64,000 nucleotides of DNA from Ganoderma boninense (GCA_002900995.3 CM035310.1:1083176-1147175); one strand, 5' to 3'; counted from the first letter of the stretch, positions 23,146 to 36,802 are shown. The notes: generated from the letters alone by a model not told the origin. Made by a program: numbers and translations.

Positions 23146-24585
23146 CTAACAATCATCCGAGTAAGTACCTTTCTCGTCTGCATATTCGTCGTCGTCCTCT
23201 TCCGAACACCACTCCTCCAGTTCATCAGTCCTGTCACCTCCAAATCCATCCTCTTCACCGTCGTGCCCTGGCCGTAATTTCAATTGGCCACTCAAAGTGA
23301 CAACTTCCACCACCTCTGCCAACTGGAAAACATACTCTGTCTTCATAAGCCATCTTGTCGTGCGATCTACCGGAATCTGTGTCACATCGACGGCCTGAGT
23401 AAAGTCGAACATTGGAGTGCAACACATGGGCTCCAGGCTCGTAGCACAAAGCTCCAGGCGTCCCAAGCGTCCACCATACCGGGCATGACCGCACAACACC
23501 TGCTTGACGTCGCGGAGCTCCTCCTTCAAGTGCGACGGGTCCTTCCTGTCCGCGTGCACCACCCAAGCAAGAGAGATCGCGTCGGACGCCTGTGTCGATG
23601 AGTCCCGTGATGACGCGAGAAAGCGTTGCGCCACGTCCCGCTTGAGCTCCCTCGACGCCAGGGTGCACATCAATAGCTGGAGGCGGCGGAGGTCGGGCAA
23701 TGCCGCAAAGAATCGTGTCCAGAATGCTCCGCCCATGTCGCTCGCGGTGCGCCGCAGGTCGAGCACGAGCTCGGTGACCGTACACGCCCCGAAAGCCTCC
23801 AGAAGCTGGAGCAAGCGCTCCCCGGTGTGCAACCACACCGCGGGGCCGACGCGCAGCCGCTCTGTGCCCTGCACGAAACCGCGAACTGACACGAATGGCG
23901 TGCTGCCGAATTAGATGTCAGACTGGAGGAACAGACAGTCGATCGTCGGGGATATGTGCAGGACCGAAGGACGGCATGGCAAAACATCTGGAAGGACGGG
24001 CAGCTGCTCGCGGTCGTACTCTGTGCTTTCGACGATGAGGTCGACACGGGCGGAGATTGGGAAGGAGATGTGGGAGAGCAAAGTGCGGATGACGGGAACT
24101 TCGCTGGTGATCCTGAGCTCGCGGAGGTTGGAAAGCTCAACGACGTAGTCCCCGTCCAAGGCAAGCTTGCTACTCTCATACTCGTCCATGATATCGCGCA
24201 CACAGTCGAGAGTTATGTCCGCCCTGACGAGAGCGGGGCATCCCTCCAACCCATTGAGCAACCTCGGAAGTGACCTCGGTCCCCAGAGTCCTAACAGGAT
24301 CAACGTGCGCAGTGAAGGGACCGTCGTAGCGCGACCAAACAGCGCGCCACTGATTTTGAGGTGTTCGAGATATGGGAGGCTTTCCGCCTTCCATCGACGA
24401 AGGCGACGTTCCGGCAATGCCTTCTCGTATGGGTAGCTGGATGCCTTCAGTTGCAGTCGCCGAAAACGCCTCATGTTCGCTGTGACAATTCTCAGGATGG
24501 CAGGAGCTTCCCACTCGCTATCTACGGAAGCCTCGAGAACCATAAGTCGCCCGAAGTGCGGTGCCCATCCGAGGAAACTCTTATA
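23146..24585 (-). pseudogene. F-box-type LRR protein, 5'-truncated, with an in-frame stop
   Basis: One minus-strand frame runs from SFLGWAPHFGRLMVLEA (near 24580) to a stop at 23913-23911, then continues in the same frame (FGSTPFVSVRGFVQGTERL) to 23146. Leucine-rich stretches (RRLQLKASS, LEHLKISG, LRTLILLGLWG, LRELRITSE, LVLDLRR, LRRLQLLMC) and an acidic tail (EEDDDEYADEKG) fit the C-terminal half of a different agaricomycete F-box/LRR family. The F-box exon is absent, because only about 100 bp separate it from the Old Yellow Enzyme gene. A spliced intron removing the stop is possible, since CTGAC precedes CGGCAG, but I see no good donor. Confidence 0.6.
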
Positions 24586-24684
24586 TGTTTAGAGCGGTGC
24601 GTATATATGGTATACGGCTGACTTCAAATCGGGACAAGAAAAACCCAGACATTATGCTGACTACCCGTCGCCTCGACTCTACCG

Positions 24685-26142
<1,458 letters not shown>

Positions 26143-26898
26143 GTTGTCCCTGAGCGACTGAACGTTGAAGGGGGTGCGGATGCGGATGGCCCCATGGGTC
26201 GCAGCTGTTTATATGCCACCCGAAATTCCTGAGGGAATCCTTGAAAGACTTGGTGGGAACCTGACGAGGAAGCGTGAGCTATCAATGCCTTCTCACATGA
26301 TTTGCAACTGCAAAGCCATGTGAGGAATGGTGACTTGCGAATTCCCCCTTTGCTTGCATCGAACGCGTTGGGCATGAACGCCACAGCCGAGCAGCTCCAT
26401 CGTCTCGTCAAACCGTGGTCTTAGGTTATCTGGAAATAGCGGTCATGTCGGTATCGGTAATGCATCCGCAAAGCAAATTATTCAGGGCTTTGAGATGTCG
26501 CTCTTGATATGGTCACGAGGTAGCACACACACAGTAGTCTGCGAATAGATAGATGCAATGGATCCGATGAGCCTTGAATTCAAAAGTACCGGGAAACATG
26601 CTTACTCACATCCAGGAATGCCGACCGGGAGCTAGAATCGTAGTCCTAGACAGATGATGTGAGTGCCCAAAGCCGAAGGGAGAGAGTTTACCGTCAGGTG
26701 CGGAACACGGGAGACGTAAACGCTGTATGTGGACGATGCAAATATGTAGTGCTAGTAGAAATACACTGCTACGGGTATAAACAAACTCTACGTACAGACC
26801 TGAGACGAGCATGACATCGTCAGCAGACATGAGCAACAACCCATCCATCCAGCGCGAACCTCCGCATCACAGCACGGAGAGAACCAACGCCAACCTCC
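26143..26898. other. Spacer between the Old Yellow Enzyme start and the TPR/F-box gene end
   Basis: This region should contain the promoter of the gene starting at 26142. Short open frames exist but none shows family motifs, and I cannot point to a specific regulatory site. Confidence 0.5.
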
Positions 26899-28974
26899 TC
26901 ACGTTTGCTGCAGCCCCGGGGTCTCGTAGTCCATCGGCAGGTCCTTGCGCTCCATCCACGCAGCGTCCTCGCTCCCAAAATCCACGCCCTTTGCACAGTC
27001 CAGCCGTCGTCGCGCGGGCAGCTCCTTCAACTCAACCTTCCCCTTCTCCCGCACCCCGCTCCGCACCACGACGTAGTGCTCCCCGTGCCAGCCAACGAAG
27101 TCGATGGTGGGTAAGGCCCGCGCGATGCTCCGCGTGTTTTCCGCCCACTGCTCCGTCTGCACCTGGTACTCCTTGTCGGGCAGCAGGTTCGGCTGTGGTC
27201 TCCGCAAATTGCTGTCTAGGTGTAGCATGCTGATCGATGGGAATATTTTGAACAGACCGGCATACTCGTGCTGTGGGAGGTGCGTATTAGCTGGTGCGAG
27301 GCAAATGTGAGGGGCTACGCACGATCGGCTTGTCGGAGACAGCGGTCTCCAGGTGTATCGCCGCCATCGCGTTCGGCACCGTCTTCAGCAACGCTTTCAA
27401 CGACGCCTCGGTTAGGTTCGCGATCCGCACCCGCAGCACGCGCAACCCCTTCAGCTCGGGCAAGATGCCGTGCACAAGGTCCCATGGGCAGCTGCCCAGG
27501 TCCAGCCGCCGCAGCTTTGGTCGCTGACGGAGGAACTGTGCCACAGATTGGAACAAAGCCTGGTCATCGTCATGGCCTACCATCACGAAGCGGAACTCCT
27601 CAAGGTGCGGCAGGAAGGTGTGTGCTCCGTCGATGATATGGTCGCTCCCAAACACGACGCTTGCCGAGCATGGCTCTTCGAACGTGCCGTGCAGCGTGAG
27701 GCTCTCGAGCCGATGTGCGTGCGCAATGCGTGCTAGCACGACATGCGAGATGCGCGTGTCGACGAGCTCAAGGTGTGTGAGGTTGCGGATTGTCGCCGAT
27801 TGGAACGCATGGTCCCATGAGTGGTTCCGCTGGAGGTACGCGCCGAGCGTGAGGTGTCGCAGCGTGTGCTGGTTTTGATCGAGGACGGTCCGGACCTCGC
27901 CCATATCCGCGAAGCCGTCGTCGTCTTCTGCACGAAGGATGAACTTTCGTAGGCCGCTGAAAGCAGACTAAGTAACAAACAGTTCAGCTCGCGTGTGCCT
28001 GACATGCTAGCCAACGCCACACATACCACGCCCACAGCGTCAAAATGCCAGCCGATAAGTCCGAGAGACTGCAAGTGCGGGTGGGCTTGGAGGACTGCCT
28101 GCACCATGTCTGCCCGAAGTTCTGGATATCCAATCCACTCGAACTCCTTCAACGCGACGAAGGCCGGCAGTGCAGACTTGAACATCCCTTTGAGCACATC
28201 GTCAGCTGCTTCAAGACCGCGATCAGGCGCACATAGGCACTCACTCGTCATGAGATCGAACATGTCGTTCTCCTCATATGCCCAATGCAATCTTAGCGCC
28301 TTCACCCGGCGGGCGAAGCTCTGATCCGCCTTCACTCTATCAAAGATGTCCAGCCCACGATTCAAATCTTGGTCTTCCCCGAAGTAGAGGTCGATCGTGT
28401 GGAATATGAGCCGGACGGCGATATCGCGGTGGAACGCGGAGACGAAGAGCCATGAGCGGAGGTGATACCGAGGGATGAAGCGCGCTATGCGCTCCCAGAT
28501 CTCTGGCGGCGCGCGCTGCGAGGCCGGCTCGTCGACGAAGTGGATCTGCGCGCATACGCTCCAGTCAGCAACGTGTCCATCGTTGGAACGGTGGGGGGTG
28601 GGAGCGAAAGCTATAAGCCAGGAAATGCGATCGCAAGACAGTCCCCGATGGAGCCTGTTCGCGTGCCCCCGACGCCTTCTTTGCCACATAGCACCCGCTT
28701 CTTCTCCTTCGACATCCCTGCAATTGCATACGACAACTGCGAACTCACCATATCACTTCGCCGAAGATATCCCTGGAGCTCGCGATTCGAGGGATCAAGC
28801 TTCGCGACGGCCTGGAAGTCTTGCTGCGCCTTCGCGAGCAACCGCTCGCCCGCCATCTTTCGCGCGTTGCCCCGCGCAAGCAGCGCGCGGGCGATGTCTT
28901 GCTTCTCGAGCCCTGGCGTGCGGAGATACACGTCCAGGTAGTTTTCGACTTCATCGCCGTAGCTGTGAATTCCT
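26899..28974 (-). CDS. TPR-like / F-box / LRR protein, 5' exon(s) not resolved
   Basis: Exons 28974-28749, 28545-28245, 28187-28027, 27967-27323 and 27270-26899 join in frame. The first shown exon has a helical TPR-like stretch (DIARALLARGNARKMAGE, then DFQAVAKLDPSNRELQGYLR). The second holds the F-box-like core (APPEIWERIARFIPRYHL, LFVSAFHRDIAVRLIF). The rest contains LRR-type repeats (LTHLELVDTRI, LESLTLHGTF, LEEFRFVM, LRRLDLGSCPWDL, LRVLRVRIANL). The 57-nt intron 28244-28188 is in frame and stop-free, but it has a GTGAGT donor and its removal restores the family pattern (LMTRMFKSALP). The first shown exon starts with a partial codon after CTGACAG, so a start exon lies further upstream, perhaps before 29100. 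Probably an SCF-type substrate adaptor. Unlike the array genes it looks single-copy here. Confidence 0.75.
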
Positions 28975-30003
28975 CTGTCAGCACTTGTCCTCCGACACTC
29001 TACACCCAATCCCCCTCTACACCACTCTCCACATCAACTATCCTCGAGCACTATCAGAGTCCAAAGTATTGGAAACTAGGTTTTACTGGCCACGCAGCCT
29101 TCAGCGTTCGCCTCGGGCATGAGCGCCTGCCAGTCAACCCAACGTAGTCGTACCACGTATTCAGTGTGGCATAAGACAAGGATATCGGTACCAGGAGCCA
29201 AGTCCGCAGTAGAGCAAGCGCATGCGGTCAAGCCACATGCAGCGTAATCGGCTTTCAGGCTTCCACAAAACCTGGGCAACGTCATACAGCGCGCTAGAAT
29301 TGCGCTAGAAAGCCAGAAAGAGGAGCAGGCTGACAATGGAGCTTTGACCAATGTACACCAGCTAGATGCATTGCAAAGACTGCGCCATCTCGCCGATGAG
29401 GAAACGGGGACTTCAAAAGAAAGTTATGGTTCCGCAGGGCGCGCTACACCGCGATGCAAAATGGGGATCTGGGACCCGACCCTGCATCTACGGCGAGCCG
29501 CGCTGGACACGATTGCGACTGAATGGCCACGGGGAATACGGTCATTCGTGAACGTGGCGGGCGGGGAGCGAGGCGCCATTAATATTGAGTCTCGACATGG
29601 TCGGCCGCACAGCCAGCCACCGCGGGCTAGCGGATTTCAGGCCGATGCCTCGGAAAACATTGAGGATGAACTCTAACTCCTGGACATGTCCAGGGAGTTC
29701 CACGTCTCACTCCGCAATCGTTCTCGCACATACCGCACGGTGCCACGGTCGGCCCGATCGAGTCTACCAGGACAGCAGAGTGCACGCCCGCAGTAGACAA
29801 GGTGTCCGTATAGGACCAAGGCGAGGTGTGCGATATGACAGAAGAAAACACCAGGGTATGTACGACGCAATGGACTCAAGTGAAAGGAAAGGAGTGAGAT
29901 CGAGAGAGACGTGGACGGAGAGGATGGATGCAGCGGACGCAGCGGAAGTGGACAGAAAGGACAAAGGCGACAAAAGCACGATGACAAAACACAAAGTACG
30001 CAC
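28975..30003. other. Region with no assigned gene; may hide a 5' exon and downstream exons
   Basis: It should hold the start exon of the TPR/F-box gene and any further exons of the glutamine-rich exon at 30004-30269. I could not find a start with a matching phase. A 110-codon plus-strand frame (29344-29676) lacks an ATG and any motif. Confidence 0.3.
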
Positions 30004-30269
30004 CTCCCGTTCTCAATCAGCGCCAGGCTCGTCTCGAGCAGAAACCCCGCCTTCCGCACCTGGCTCAGGCCCTCCACCGCGCCGAACACCGTCATCGTCA
30101 GCTCGTCCTGCCGTTGCTCCTGTTGCTGTTGCTGCTGCTGTTGCTGCGGAGCGTTCCCGTTCCCGTTCATGTTCGCGTTACCGTTCGTCGCGCTGCTGCG
30201 GCCGTTGCTGGTGCTCCCGCTGGCGCAGGCGTTGGCGTGGGCGTGGCGGGCGGGGGAGAAGAAGGGCAT
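30004..30269 (-). CDS. Probable first exon of an unidentified Gln/Asn-rich protein
   Basis: An ATG at 30269 opens MPFFSPARHAHANACA, an Asn-rich stretch (NANMNGNGN) and a run of nine glutamines, then a helical segment (DELTMTVFGAVEGLSQVRKA; FLLETSLALIENG). The frame ends at a good donor (GTGCGT) at 30003. Beyond it the sequence is C/T-rich and looks intronic. I did not find the next exon with confidence and do not recognise the family. The polyglutamine comes from a CAA/CAG repeat that could expand. Confidence 0.4.
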
Positions 30270-31586
30270 GTGGGGGAGGCCTGAGGAGGTGGCACTGGCA
30301 GCGGCCCCCGATCATGAATGGAGAGGGAGAGGTAGGTGTCCCAGTCGAGTCCGCGCCCTCGTGCCGCGCTGTCCAGTGTCCAGTGTTAGTGTTGCGGTCG
30401 TGCGCCGGGGCCGGGGATTCGGTTCGGGCGGTTCGCTGCCCGCTGCCACTAGTGCTGGAGCTCGGGGTCTTGCAGCCAAGCGTCGGCTCGCGACAAGCAA
30501 AAGTGCCGGCGTGTAGACTAAGTAGCAGTGAGGCGGGAGAGGAGGGGGGGAGGCGAAAAGGGGGGAGCTTGGCTGCTTAAGTATGCAGGGGCGGGGATTG
30601 GTGGCGTCTCGAGGCGGGTATCGATGCCACCAGGCGGGGCCCGAGGGAGGGGAAAGAGGGAGAGTGGAAGAGGAGCCAAGAACGAGGAAGCGGGCACTGG
30701 GAATGCGGGGCGGGGTCGGGGAACGAGAGCCTGGGACCCGCGCGAGTGGAGGGCGCGGAGGAACCTTGGAGACGCTCCCGTCTGGCACTCGCATCCGCCT
30801 TCTGGGGCGACGTCGCAGCGCGGGAGGTGCTCGAGGTTATGGTATTGGGACTGGATGGCCCTTTCGCGGCAGGTCTGCACTCACAGTTCGGCCGGCACAA
30901 CGGATAAGCCCCATGCACTTCACGCGCCCAGCGAGGACGTCTTCCACTCCCGCGGGTCCCTTACGCAGAATCCGGGGCGCTGGACAGTGGGACACAGCCA
31001 GGAATCGCGCAGAAACGGCGCTGCGTGTCATACGGTGGAGGCCCAACATCTTGGATTCGGACGTGCGCCTCGGTCGAGACGTGGTGATCGTGAAGCAGCA
31101 CGTTCGAACCTAAAGTGCACGCTAGCACCCATCACATGCGCAGACATACGGCATGCAACAATGGGGTGGCATGGATAGTGCATGTGGGCAACTATCTAGG
31201 GGTATTATAGCTATCGAAACACCAACGGGGAGCTACACTAGATAGCACAACGGAGAGCGGACAACCAACACAACACTACGTGACAAAGCTAGACGAGCAA
31301 GCCGGCGTGAAAGAACAGACTATGCGACCAACGGAGCACAATCCGGCGAACCGGTCCGGTTCTGACCTAAAGGACAACACATAACAAACCGAGATACAAA
31401 CGAGTGGACGGGCGAACGAGTGTGGCCACACTAGAGGCTGCGCGGGACCCATAGTTCATGATGTCAATGTCCGTGCCCAGCGGGGACATGGTGAGGATGG
31501 GAGGGAGGATGAGGGTGCTGCACAAGGATTGAAGGAGGACTTGCAAGTACTGAGCTGCGGCCAGTGCTTCTCACGGGCGGCCCCGT
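30270..31586. other. G-rich region without a recognisable gene
   Basis: Strongly purine-rich on the plus strand between 30530 and 30760 (C/T-rich on the minus strand), as expected of an upstream pyrimidine-rich leader for the minus-strand exon at 30269. Many long frames occur on both strands because of the composition; none has motifs. The stretch 31200-31580 is unremarkable. Confidence 0.4.
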
Positions 31587-32710
31587 TCACAGGAGAAGAC
31601 CTGAGAGGGAGGCGACCGCGCAGGCGGTGATAACGCCAACGATGCCACCAGCGGAGACCAAGCTGAGGGCACCATTGGACCCAGACGCGCCCTGCGTCGA
31701 GCTAGCAGAGCTAGAGCTGCCCGCACTAGAGCCTGAAGGCGAAGTGGCGCTACCGCTCGCAGCGGAGCTGGAGAGACTGGCGGTCGGGGCGGCTTGGGCT
31801 GTTACAGCCAATACGTTTCGTGAGATTCAGTGGACACTAAGGGAAATTGTGGCGACTTACAGCCAGGGGGCTTCACTGTGAAAGAGGAGCTGTTCGCGAA
31901 GATCTGAGTGGGGTTCGAAGTGTTGACAAACTCCACGACGTAACCATCGCCTGGGCGAAGAGTGACGTTCGTACTGGTGTAGAGAACATAGTCAGCATCC
32001 TGGACTTTTGAACATGCTTCACAGCGTATCATGCGACAGGCAACAGATCGTCGGCGCACGGACGGCAACAATTTTGCCGCAGTTGAAGTTTGACAGTTGC
32101 TCCGAGCAACGTCTGCCGAAGTGCGGCAGACTCGTTCGGACTCTCCACCTTGCAAAATCGGACGACGAACGACTGGGGTTCCCTTACACACCCCCAGGCC
32201 GATTGAAGGCGTGGAAGACGCACGATCACTAGAAGGACTGACTTACACAGTGACAGTCTAAGCAGAGCAGCCAGTCAGTAAGCCGGTTGCGCCAATCAAC
32301 CGAAACAAACCATACCATCTGGGAGATGTTGACGAAGCTCGCAATGGAGAAGGCGCCATTAAGCGTCTGGTTGTTGGTGTTCACAACGTTGATGTTGATG
32401 GGGCTGGGGTCGCCCGCGTTGAACTGCCAAGTGATGGTGTTCGTCTGGTTTTGAACCCTTCACGTCCACGACACACAAACACATTTTTTTCAGTCCAACT
32501 ATACCGCATATAGAGCGCATATAACGATGCACTCACCAGAAGTTAGTCTCGCTGGGGCCGACGATGTTAATCGCGTCTGTCGACAGGGAAGTTCGAAGTT
32601 CAACCATCCGCGTCGCGGCGCCGGCGCTTCCCAGCCCCCCCAAAAATACCGAACTTACTGGCGACGGCGACGGGCAGAGCAAGGGCGGCAAGCTTCTTGA
32701 AGGAGACCAT
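31587..32710 (-). CDS. Kre9/Knh1-like Ser/Thr-rich GPI-anchored secreted protein
   Basis: Five exons (32710-32659, 32576-32537, 32457-32316, 31999-31861, 31798-31587) give 194 aa. A signal peptide (MVSFKKLAALALPVAVA) is followed by a Kre9/Knh1-type Ig-like domain: INIVGPSETNFW, NTITWQFNAGDPSPI, NGAFSIASFVNIS, TLRPGDGYVVEFVN and IFANSSSFTV. Several N-glycosylation sequons are visible. The rest is a Ser/Ala/Gly-rich stalk and a hydrophobic tail (GGIVGVITACAVASLSGLLL) typical of a GPI attachment signal. Family members sit at the plasma membrane or wall, and the yeast relatives affect beta-1,6-glucan assembly. The third intron is unusually long here (316 nt). Small exons make the model sensitive, but phases agree throughout. 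Confidence 0.85.
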
Positions 32711-34362
32711 GGTAATCGTTGGTAAGGAGTGGTGCGCCTGGAGAGGCTTGTGGCAGCGGGCGGAGAAGGGCGGTGGGGGGACGGGCGAGATGGCAGCGAA
32801 AGGCAGGAGACCTCGAGGAGAGCGAGAGGACGGGGGCGCGAGCTTTTTACATTCGTTCTCATCGCTGCTCGGCTTCGGTTCCCACGGACCCATACCAGGC
32901 CATCCATCAAATTCTGGCCTACTTCACGCGCAAATCGGCAAAGCCCTTGTGACGATACGGCTGCGTCGCCACCACCGCCGACAATGACGTCGTCGCCACC
33001 ACGCCCATCATGTCGCGGTGCTCCCCACGAAGTCTCTCCGGTGCTGGTCACGCTGCCTTCACTCTCCTCAGCTCCGTCTCCGACTCTCCGCTCTGTGGAG
33101 GGTGGAGGACTTGCTCAGGCACTGGGAAACGCCGAGAGTGTTGTGACGTATAAAGACGTCCACGGGATTAAGTAAACCTGTCCAGAATTCGAGAAGCATG
33201 GTAATAAGTAGTCGGGACCTGTTCTGGCCGGAACAACGCGCCCGTTTTACTCACGCATTGACCCTCTTTTGACCTTCTTTGACATCGCACAGTTGTCTCA
33301 GTCCACCCGAATCATGGACGGTGCTCAGGCGAGCCTTGGCCTCCCCAGCGTGCAACCGCAGGGGATGCGCGCATGCGGGACGTGGACTGCAACATCACCG
33401 TCGGCATGTGGCTGGCACTCGCCGCAACGGTTCCGGGCTCGGAGTCGGAACAGTCACCGCGGCGCATCTCCGGTGGGCATCCTTGGGCATCCGGGGATGC
33501 AATTGGTGGCCAACGACTATGCAAGGTGTGTTCACTGCCCTTCACAGAAAATTTAGAGTGCTGATTGCAATAGCGTACCAGCGGCGCAGCGTTTCATGCT
33601 GATCCTTGCTGAACTTCGAATTTGAAGGCAGGGAGCACTGGGACTAGTGCGCAACGTTAACACACGGTGAACGGACTGCCCGGAAGCGATGCACAAGAAG
33701 AGGGCCTTTTCTCCTCCTTTCCACCCCGATACAGGCACCTACGGGGGCCTCCAAGGGATCACTGTTCCTCGTCCCATTCTCCCCCCGCATCGGGTATCAA
33801 ACATCGCGGGGATACTACGGGCCACCTCTACGCTTTCACCTCGACACGAGGGCCCAAGCATTCCTGGTGCGCACTACCGAAGCCTCACTCTCACGTCGAT
33901 TTCTCGATTTCGCGCAGACATTATCCAATATGTACGTGATTGCTTAGCCATGGTGGTGGGATAGCTAAGAAGCGGGGGCCCAACGAGACTCACGCGACTC
34001 ACCTTCAACTGACTTATCTCGGGAGCTCTCTCGGTTCAACCAAGAACGTCTCGCGAGCCCAAGCCGTCAGGATAAGCTAAGCCCCGACCTGAACTGTGTC
34101 AAGCTTACGTTCGAAAACTTCTCATTGGCAATGCCGTCCTCCATGCATAGCTGAAGCCGTACATCATGCAGGAAAAAAGGGTGTTCTTTATGAGATGGGC
34201 GTGAAAAGACAACATGTCCCTGTTTTCACATTGCGCTCGGTGGTCAGCGGACGACACACGCGAGCTCATTCCATTCAAATATTTCTGACCCTCCTTCCCG
34301 GTCTTCTGGAGTTCGTGAATGATTTATTCGACAACGGTCCAAAAGAAAATCTCACCAGTGGA
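32711..34362. other. 1.65-kb spacer between the GPI protein gene and the tRNA
   Basis: This includes the promoter of the gene starting at 32710. Short frames occur on both strands but show no motif, no splice support and no repeat that I recognise. Confidence 0.45.
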
Positions 34363-34445
34363 TGGACACGTCCGGGATCGAACCGGACCCCTCTCGCAAA
34401 CACAACATGCTAAGCGAGCGTGATAACCAACTACACCACGTGCCC
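34363..34445 (-). tRNA. tRNA-Ala (AGC) with a 9-nt intron
   Basis: Reading the minus strand, all arms fold. The acceptor stem GGGCACG pairs with CGTGTCC, including the G3:U70 wobble that marks alanine tRNAs. A D-arm with AGTTGG is present, and the anticodon stem CTCGC pairs with GCGAG. The loop TTAGCA contains anticodon AGC, a 5-nt variable loop follows, and the T-arm is TCCGG, TTCGATC, CCGGA. The anticodon loop is 16 nt instead of 7, so a 9-nt intron sits after position 37, the usual eukaryotic place. The discriminator base is A; CCA is not encoded. It lies alone, with no tRNA cluster around it. Confidence 0.92.
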
Positions 34446-34727
34446 TGGTATCAAAGTGACCCCTGACATATAAATTGTTTGTGTTGTCAGGGAAGGCAAG
34501 GTCGCATAAAAGGCACTCCCCTGCCTCTCCGAGTCGCTGCTCGCATCCGCTGGACTGCAATGATCCTCCCAAACTTGAAGACGGTGGCAGACCTCATCCA
34601 GTTTTCTATGCAGACGGTTATGTTTAGTGACAGATATCTCATATTGCAGTCTATACCAATCGTACAACTATTGCACTCAGATAAATCAAGGGCCCCAGGG
34701 GCTTGCACGAAACTCTACTAACTTCAA

Positions 34728-36685
34728 CTAAACGACCTCCAAGTCCGACTCAGACCCGGAAGACTCGACGTCCGACCAGTCGCTGTCGTTCCTGGCCGCC
34801 TCGAGCTCGTCCCTGTCGATGATCTCCAGCTCGTCAGAATCGTCACGGTCCCCGGCAGACGGCGACGCCCTCCGCTGCTCGTCCGCGAGCGGCGTCGACG
34901 ACAGGAGGAACGCGTCCTCGCCCGCGGACGAGGACGAGGACGACGCCGGCGAGCCGTGCGTGGGCGTCGGCACCGCGGCGTTAGAGTGGGTTGGTTCGTG
35001 CTCGGAGGGTGCTGCGGTGCCGGCAGCGAAGGGCGCAGCGGAGTCGGTTGCGGAGAGGGGAGCGGAGTCGGCTTCGGCATTGGCGGTGACGAAGGTCGCG
35101 TCCGTCGCAGCGGACTCGACACGGGAGATGGCGTCCGGTGCCACGAGGGCAGGCTTTGGTGAGGGTAGGATGACGCTCGGGTCTGCGGCCACATCAGGAA
35201 CACTCTGGGGCTCAGAGTGAGGTGCGAACGGGCCTGTGTCCTCGGACCGAGCACCTGAGGCCTGGGCGCCGACAATTTCCTGCTCCGCTACTACTTCATC
35301 ATCACCGAAGTCGGAAGAGAGCCCAGCTAACTGTTCGACTGCAGGGGGGACGACATGGGATGTAGGGATATCATTCGACGGGGCAGGTGCGTCAAACAAC
35401 GCACCGACAGAGTCTTCCTCCTCGTCGACGGGCGAGGTTGGGTCACTGAAAATCGACGCGTCGAAAGAGGAAGACGTGGTGGCATCAGCACCACTATCAG
35501 GAATTCCAATCGCAAGAGGCGAATGCTCGGGCCCCGCGTTGTCGACCGGGAGTGATGCAAGAGTCGCTTTGGAGTCTTCGCCGGTGGTGGTGGCAGGGAC
35601 ATACTCGACAACCTCGACTTGCAGCGCAATATCTTCGGCGATCACGGACGCCTCCTCGACGTCGGAGGTGGCCTTGGGTTCTTCAACCTCAGCCGGAACC
35701 TCGACCGGGGTCTCCTCAGCCACATCAGCGACCTCGACCTTGTCCACGTTATCGGAGCTGTGGACGGAATACGGGGTCACCGTAGCCGACGCGTCCGACG
35801 CTTGCGAGCTCATGCTCCCCCGTCTTGCCCTCTCCCGCTCTCTGCTCCGCTCCCTGCTCTCCTCGATCCGTCGCTCCATCGCCTCCAGCGCCCGCTCCAC
35901 CTCCTTCACGACCTCCTTGCGCCTTCCGCGGATCTCCAGGTCGCCGTTGCTCTCAACCGAGTCGAGCTTCGTGAGCAGCTCGTTCAGCGCATGCTCGTAC
36001 GCATGGATCGGCGTGTTGTTCGTCGTGTACGCCAGCGCCGACTCCGCGTCCGACTCCGTGTGTGCAGGGGAGGGCGAGCGGGAGGGCGGGCCGTCGACGA
36101 AGTCGAGCTGCGCGCGGGAACGCGAACGCGCCCTCGAGCTTGTGCAGGGTGTCCTCGACGTCCTTGATCTGCGCGAGGGAGGGGACCGGGGGCGCGCGCC
36201 TGAGGTTCGCACCCTCACCACCGTGCTCTTCGGCCGCGCTGGCGATGGGGATAGCGGTGGCAGAGGGGACAGTGGTATCGGTGTTGATCGTCTCCTCGAC
36301 CTGCACAGGCACGGTAGAGGCAGAGCCAGAAGTGGAAGAGGGCGGGCTGGAGATGGGGACCTGGAACGAGACGTGCTTGTGGCCGGAGGGGCCGGCAACG
36401 GGCTGCGTCGGCTCGCGAGCGTCGAAGAGGTCGGAGTACAAGAGGACAAGAGATGCCTGCACGTCAGGGTCAGTCTCGGTGCGGATACGCGCTTCAAGCT
36501 CTTCCTTGAGAGTGGGGACCTCGGTGTTAACAGGGTTGGGGACGGGGGTGAATGTTGCGACTTCGGCGGGGACGTCCACCGCTTTGCCCTTACCCTTGTG
36601 GTCTGTGGGCATGGGTGGCTCAGAGGGAAGAGAAGGGGTAGGTGCAGATGCTGCAGTGTGAGTGACGGGGATGGAGGGCTGACAC
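34728..36685 (-). CDS. BAG-domain protein, 5' end lost in the assembly gap, one apparent frameshift
   Basis: The C-terminal 450 or so codons are open in one frame and contain a BAG domain near 35985-35850: LNELLTKLDSVES, then LEIRGRRKEVVKEVERALEA. BAG domains bind the ATPase domain of Hsp70 and act as nucleotide-exchange co-chaperones. The region upstream is open in another frame (PTDHKGKGKAVDVPAEVATF; IKDVEDTLHKLEGAFAFP). The two frames meet near 36107-36117, where dropping one C from a GC-run gives FPAQLDF, so a one-base sequence error is likely. After the BAG domain come an Arg-rich helix and a long acidic Ser/Glu/Asp/Pro-rich tail ending SGSESDLEVV. The N terminus lies in the N run. Confidence 0.75.
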
Positions 36686-36785
36686 NNNNNNNNNNNNNNN
36701 NNNNNNNNNNNNNNNNNNNNNNNNNNNNNNNNNNNNNNNNNNNNNNNNNNNNNNNNNNNNNNNNNNNNNNNNNNNNNNNNNNNNN
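36686..36785. other. Assembly gap of 100 N
   Basis: Exactly 100 ambiguous bases, the conventional length for a gap of unknown size. It removes the 5' part of the BAG gene and separates it from an F-box relic, so the adjacency of the two sides is not proven. Confidence 0.99.
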
Positions 36786-36802
36786 GAGCTCGAGCAAGAC
36801 CG

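Noticed and set aside
29585..30580. 331-codon plus-strand frame
   Set aside because: Arg/Ser/Pro-rich shadow opposite the glutamine-rich exon; composition-driven, with no motif.
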